From an uncultured Pseudobdellovibrionaceae bacterium (GTDB taxonomy: Bacteria; Bdellovibrionota; Bdellovibrionia; Bdellovibrionales; JAMPXM01), in assembly GCA_934277865.1 (NCBI GenBank), contig CAKQVW010000147.1:1-7010 (forward strand): a stretch of 7,010 nucleotides of DNA, read 5' to 3'. Under the pieces are notes generated by a model that worked only from the letters and a program-made list of their open reading frames with translations, was not told where the DNA came from and searched no databases. How positions within the stretch are numbered: position 1 is the first letter of the stretch; each line of letters begins with the position of its first letter. Made by a program: the position numbers and the translations under genes. Of this stretch, positions 5,321-7,010 are shown piece after piece.

Positions 5321-5608
5321 GTGGCACGTTCAATTAAAAAAGGTCCATTTGTCGATCACCACCTTGTGAAGAAGATCCAGGTGGCGATTGAAAAAGGCGA
5401 TAAGAAGATCATCAAAACTTGGTCGCGTCGCTCGACAGTTCTTCCGGAAGCGGTTGGGTTGTCATTCGCGGTTCATAACGGACGCAAATTTGTTCCTGTT
5501 TATGTCACTGATCAAATGATCGGTCACAAATTCGGGGAGTTTGCTCCTACACGTACTTTCCACGGGCACGCTGAGAAAAAAGCAGCAGCCGGCGCTCCGA
5601 AGAAATAA
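5321..5608 (+). CDS. rpsS: 30S ribosomal protein S19
   Basis: S19 sits at the top of the 30S head, pairs with S13 and contacts the A-site finger region of the large subunit. The product is 95 residues, near the family length of about 92. It starts with GTG and reads MARSIKKGPFVDHHL, the standard S19 opening. The family core follows as TWSRRSTVLPEAVGLSFAVHNGRKFVPVYVTDQMIGHKFGEF (33-74, given here in outline), then APTRTFHGHA and a Lys/Ala-rich tail. It lies 12 bp after rplB and 11 bp before rplV, in the usual position of the S10 operon. Confidence 0.98.
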   Translation: MARSIKKGPFVDHHLVKKIQVAIEKGDKKIIKTWSRRSTVLPEAVGLSFAVHNGRKFVPVYVTDQMIGHKFGEFAPTRTFHGHAEKKAAAGAPKK

Positions 5609-5619
5609 GGCGGTGAGTA

Positions 5620-5952
5620 ATGGAAATTAAGGCTTACCTTAGAAATGCAAGTGTCGGATGTCAGAAGGCACGTACAGTTGCCGACCTGGTCCGCGGTAAA
5701 GATGTGAACGATGCAATCCGGATCTTGGCTTTCATGCCGCAGAAATCGGCTGGCATGCTCAAGAAACTGTTGGAGTCGGCAGTTGCCAACGCAGAAGCGA
5801 AGAAGGTTGTCGATATCGACAATCTCTACGTGAAGCACGTGTCGGTTGATATGGCTCCTTCGCTCAGCCGATTCCGTCCTCGTGCGCAAGGTCGTGCAAC
5901 ACCGATCAAACGCAAGAGCAGCCACTTTAACTTAGTTTTGGACGAGAGGTAA
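5620..5952 (+). CDS. rplV: 50S ribosomal protein L22
   Basis: L22 contacts all six domains of 23S rRNA, and its long beta hairpin lines the peptide exit tunnel opposite L4, where macrolide resistance changes occur in other species. The product is 110 residues, the same as in E. coli. Visible are the N-terminal RNASVGCQKARTVADLVRGK (8-27), the helix around SAGMLKKLLESAVANAEAK (43-61) and the hairpin tip SRFRPRAQGRATPIKRKSSH (83-102). The ATG is preceded by AAGG and GGTGAG purine stretches in the short gap after rpsS. The last codons hold the SD sequence of rpsC, 3 bp downstream. Confidence 0.98.
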   Translation: MEIKAYLRNASVGCQKARTVADLVRGKDVNDAIRILAFMPQKSAGMLKKLLESAVANAEAKKVVDIDNLYVKHVSVDMAPSLSRFRPRAQGRATPIKRKSSHFNLVLDER

Positions 5953-5955
5953 TCG

Positions 5956-6621
5956 ATGGGTCAGAAGGTTAACCCGATTGGTCTTCGCGTAGGTGTTATT
6001 CGTAACTGGGATTCGCGTTGGTACGCGAAAGGCCAAACCTACATCGAAAATCTCCATGAGGATTTCAAACTTCGCAAATATCTTCAGGAAAAACTGAAGC
6101 ACGCTAGTATCGCGAAAATCGAAACTGAGCGCGCGGCGAAGAAAGTGAAAGTCATCATCCACACGGCTCGCCCGGGTGTTGTGATCGGCAAAAAGGGAGC
6201 TGGAATCGATCAGCTGAAAGCTGACGTTCAAAAGCTCACGACGAACGAAGTGTTCGTGAACATTCAAGAGGTTCGCAAGCCAGATATCGACGCTCAGCTT
6301 GTTGCGGAGAGTATCGCTCAGCAGCTCGAAAAGCGTATTTCTTGGCGTCGCGCACTGAAGAAGGCGATCGCAGCTGCAATCCGCGGCGGCGTTCGTGGGA
6401 TTAAAGTTCAAGTTGCTGGACGTCTTGATGGCGCAGAGATCGCTCGTACCGAATGGTACACAGAGAAGAGCGTTCCTCTTCATACGCTCCGCGCGGACAT
6501 CGATTACGGAGTTGCTCGTGCTACGACAGCTTACGGAATCATTGGTGTAAAAGCGTGGATCTACAAAGGTGATATCATGACTCAGCGAGAAGCTGACGAG
6601 GTGAACCGTGCTAAGTCCTAA
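5956..6621 (+). CDS. rpsC: 30S ribosomal protein S3
   Basis: S3 forms part of the mRNA entry channel on the 30S head and, with S4, the mRNA helicase of the ribosome. The product is 221 residues (E. coli 233), shorter mainly at the C-terminal tail. It opens MGQKVNPIGLRVGVIRNWDS. The KH type II domain carries the GKKG loop at 78-81 (VVIGKKGAGIDQLK). The basic RRALKK patch at 131-136 corresponds to the E. coli helicase residues. The C-terminal domain shows VAGRLDGAEIARTEW and LHTLRADIDYG. GAGAGG (5944-5949) lies 6 nt before the ATG. The 3' end overlaps the start of rplP by 14 nt in another frame. Confidence 0.98.
   Translation: MGQKVNPIGLRVGVIRNWDSRWYAKGQTYIENLHEDFKLRKYLQEKLKHASIAKIETERAAKKVKVIIHTARPGVVIGKKGAGIDQLKADVQKLTTNEVFVNIQEVRKPDIDAQLVAESIAQQLEKRISWRRALKKAIAAAIRGGVRGIKVQVAGRLDGAEIARTEWYTEKSVPLHTLRADIDYGVARATTAYGIIGVKAWIYKGDIMTQREADEVNRAKS
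6598..6601 (+). promoter_or_regulatory. Ribosome binding site of rplP inside rpsC
   Basis: GAGG ends 6 nt before the GTG at 6608 and lies within the coding part of rpsC. Together with the 14-nt gene overlap (6608-6621) it makes rplP translation likely to depend on ribosomes finishing rpsC. Confidence 0.7.
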
Positions 6622-7010
6622 ACGTACAAAATATCGTAAGACCCACAAAGGGCGCCGCAAGGGTTTCGCTTGCCGCTCGAACTTCGTTGCTTTCGGTGAC
6701 TTCGGTCTCCAGGCGGCTGAGGATTGCGCGCTGACTTCGCGACAAATCGAAGCAAGCCGTATCGCGATCAGCCGCTCCGTTAAGCGTGGTGGTAAAGTCT
6801 GGGTTCGTGCATTCCCTCACAAGCCGGTTACAAAAAAGCCGGCTGAAGTTCGGATGGGTTCCGGTAAAGGTAACCCAGAACTATGGGTTGCGGTTGTTAA
6901 GCCTGGACAAGTTATTTTTGAAATCAATGGTGTCACGCGTGAGCAAGCTCTCGAGGCCTTCCGCCTTGCGGGTCACAAGCTTCCGCTGAAGACCAAGTTC
7001 TTGGCTCGGG
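6608..7010 (+). CDS. rplP: 50S ribosomal protein L16, 3'-partial
   Basis: L16 joins late in 50S assembly and helps position A-site and P-site tRNA. The reading frame starts at GTG 6608 with MLSPKRTKYRKTHKGRRKGF and runs to the window edge for 134 residues; the family is about 136-138 long, so only a few codons are missing. Visible motifs are FGDFGLQA, LTSRQIEASRIAISRSVKRGG, KPAEVRMGSGKGNPELWVA and AGHKLPLKTKF. Arg82 matches E. coli Arg81, the residue hydroxylated there by the YcfD (RoxA) oxygenase; whether such an enzyme exists here cannot be told. The conventional L16 N-terminus and the GAGG site set the GTG start. It would be followed by rpmC and rpsQ in the usual operon. Confidence 0.97.
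   Translation, partial: MLSPKRTKYRKTHKGRRKGFACRSNFVAFGDFGLQAAEDCALTSRQIEASRIAISRSVKRGGKVWVRAFPHKPVTKKPAEVRMGSGKGNPELWVAVVKPGQVIFEINGVTREQALEAFRLAGHKLPLKTKFLAR

Overview
The window is a stretch of bacterial chromosome carrying the translation gene block that joins the 3' end of the str operon (fusA) to the S10 operon. All genes are on the + strand: fusA (5' end cut off), a 456-bp gene-free gap, then rpsJ, rplC, rplD, rplW, rplB, rpsS, rplV, rpsC and rplP (3' end cut off). Gene order within the S10 block is the standard one. No mobile element, CRISPR array, tRNA or rRNA is visible.

Organism: a Gram-negative-type bacterium with roughly 50% G+C. The lack of tuf between fusA and rpsJ, the wording of the L3 loop (GNRTWPGRVMPG) and the EF-G type together suggest a Bdellovibrionota or other former deltaproteobacterial lineage. 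This placement is an inference from remembered sequences and is tentative.

Layout: positions 2-2065 encode an EF-G whose GTPase core is intact but whose domain IV tip is not canonical. Positions 2066-2521 hold no convincing gene. They contain a possible promoter just after fusA and a row of RNA hairpins, including a long stem capped by a GAAA tetraloop, a weak terminator-like hairpin, two mutually exclusive stems and an 11-bp stem close to rpsJ. This looks like a long regulatory leader of the S10 operon. From 2522 onward nine ribosomal protein genes follow with gaps of 1-39 bp or an overlap, each with a Shine-Dalgarno (SD) sequence, and are very probably one transcript.

How the genes work together: S10, S19 and S3 belong to the 30S head; L3, L4, L23, L2, L22 and L16 build the 50S core, exit tunnel and peptidyl-transferase surroundings; EF-G acts on the assembled ribosome. 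The window is mostly housekeeping. The parts most worth a second look are the EF-G, which resembles the spdEFG2/mtEFG2 (ribosome-recycling) type although it occupies the str-operon position, and the structured leader before rpsJ.
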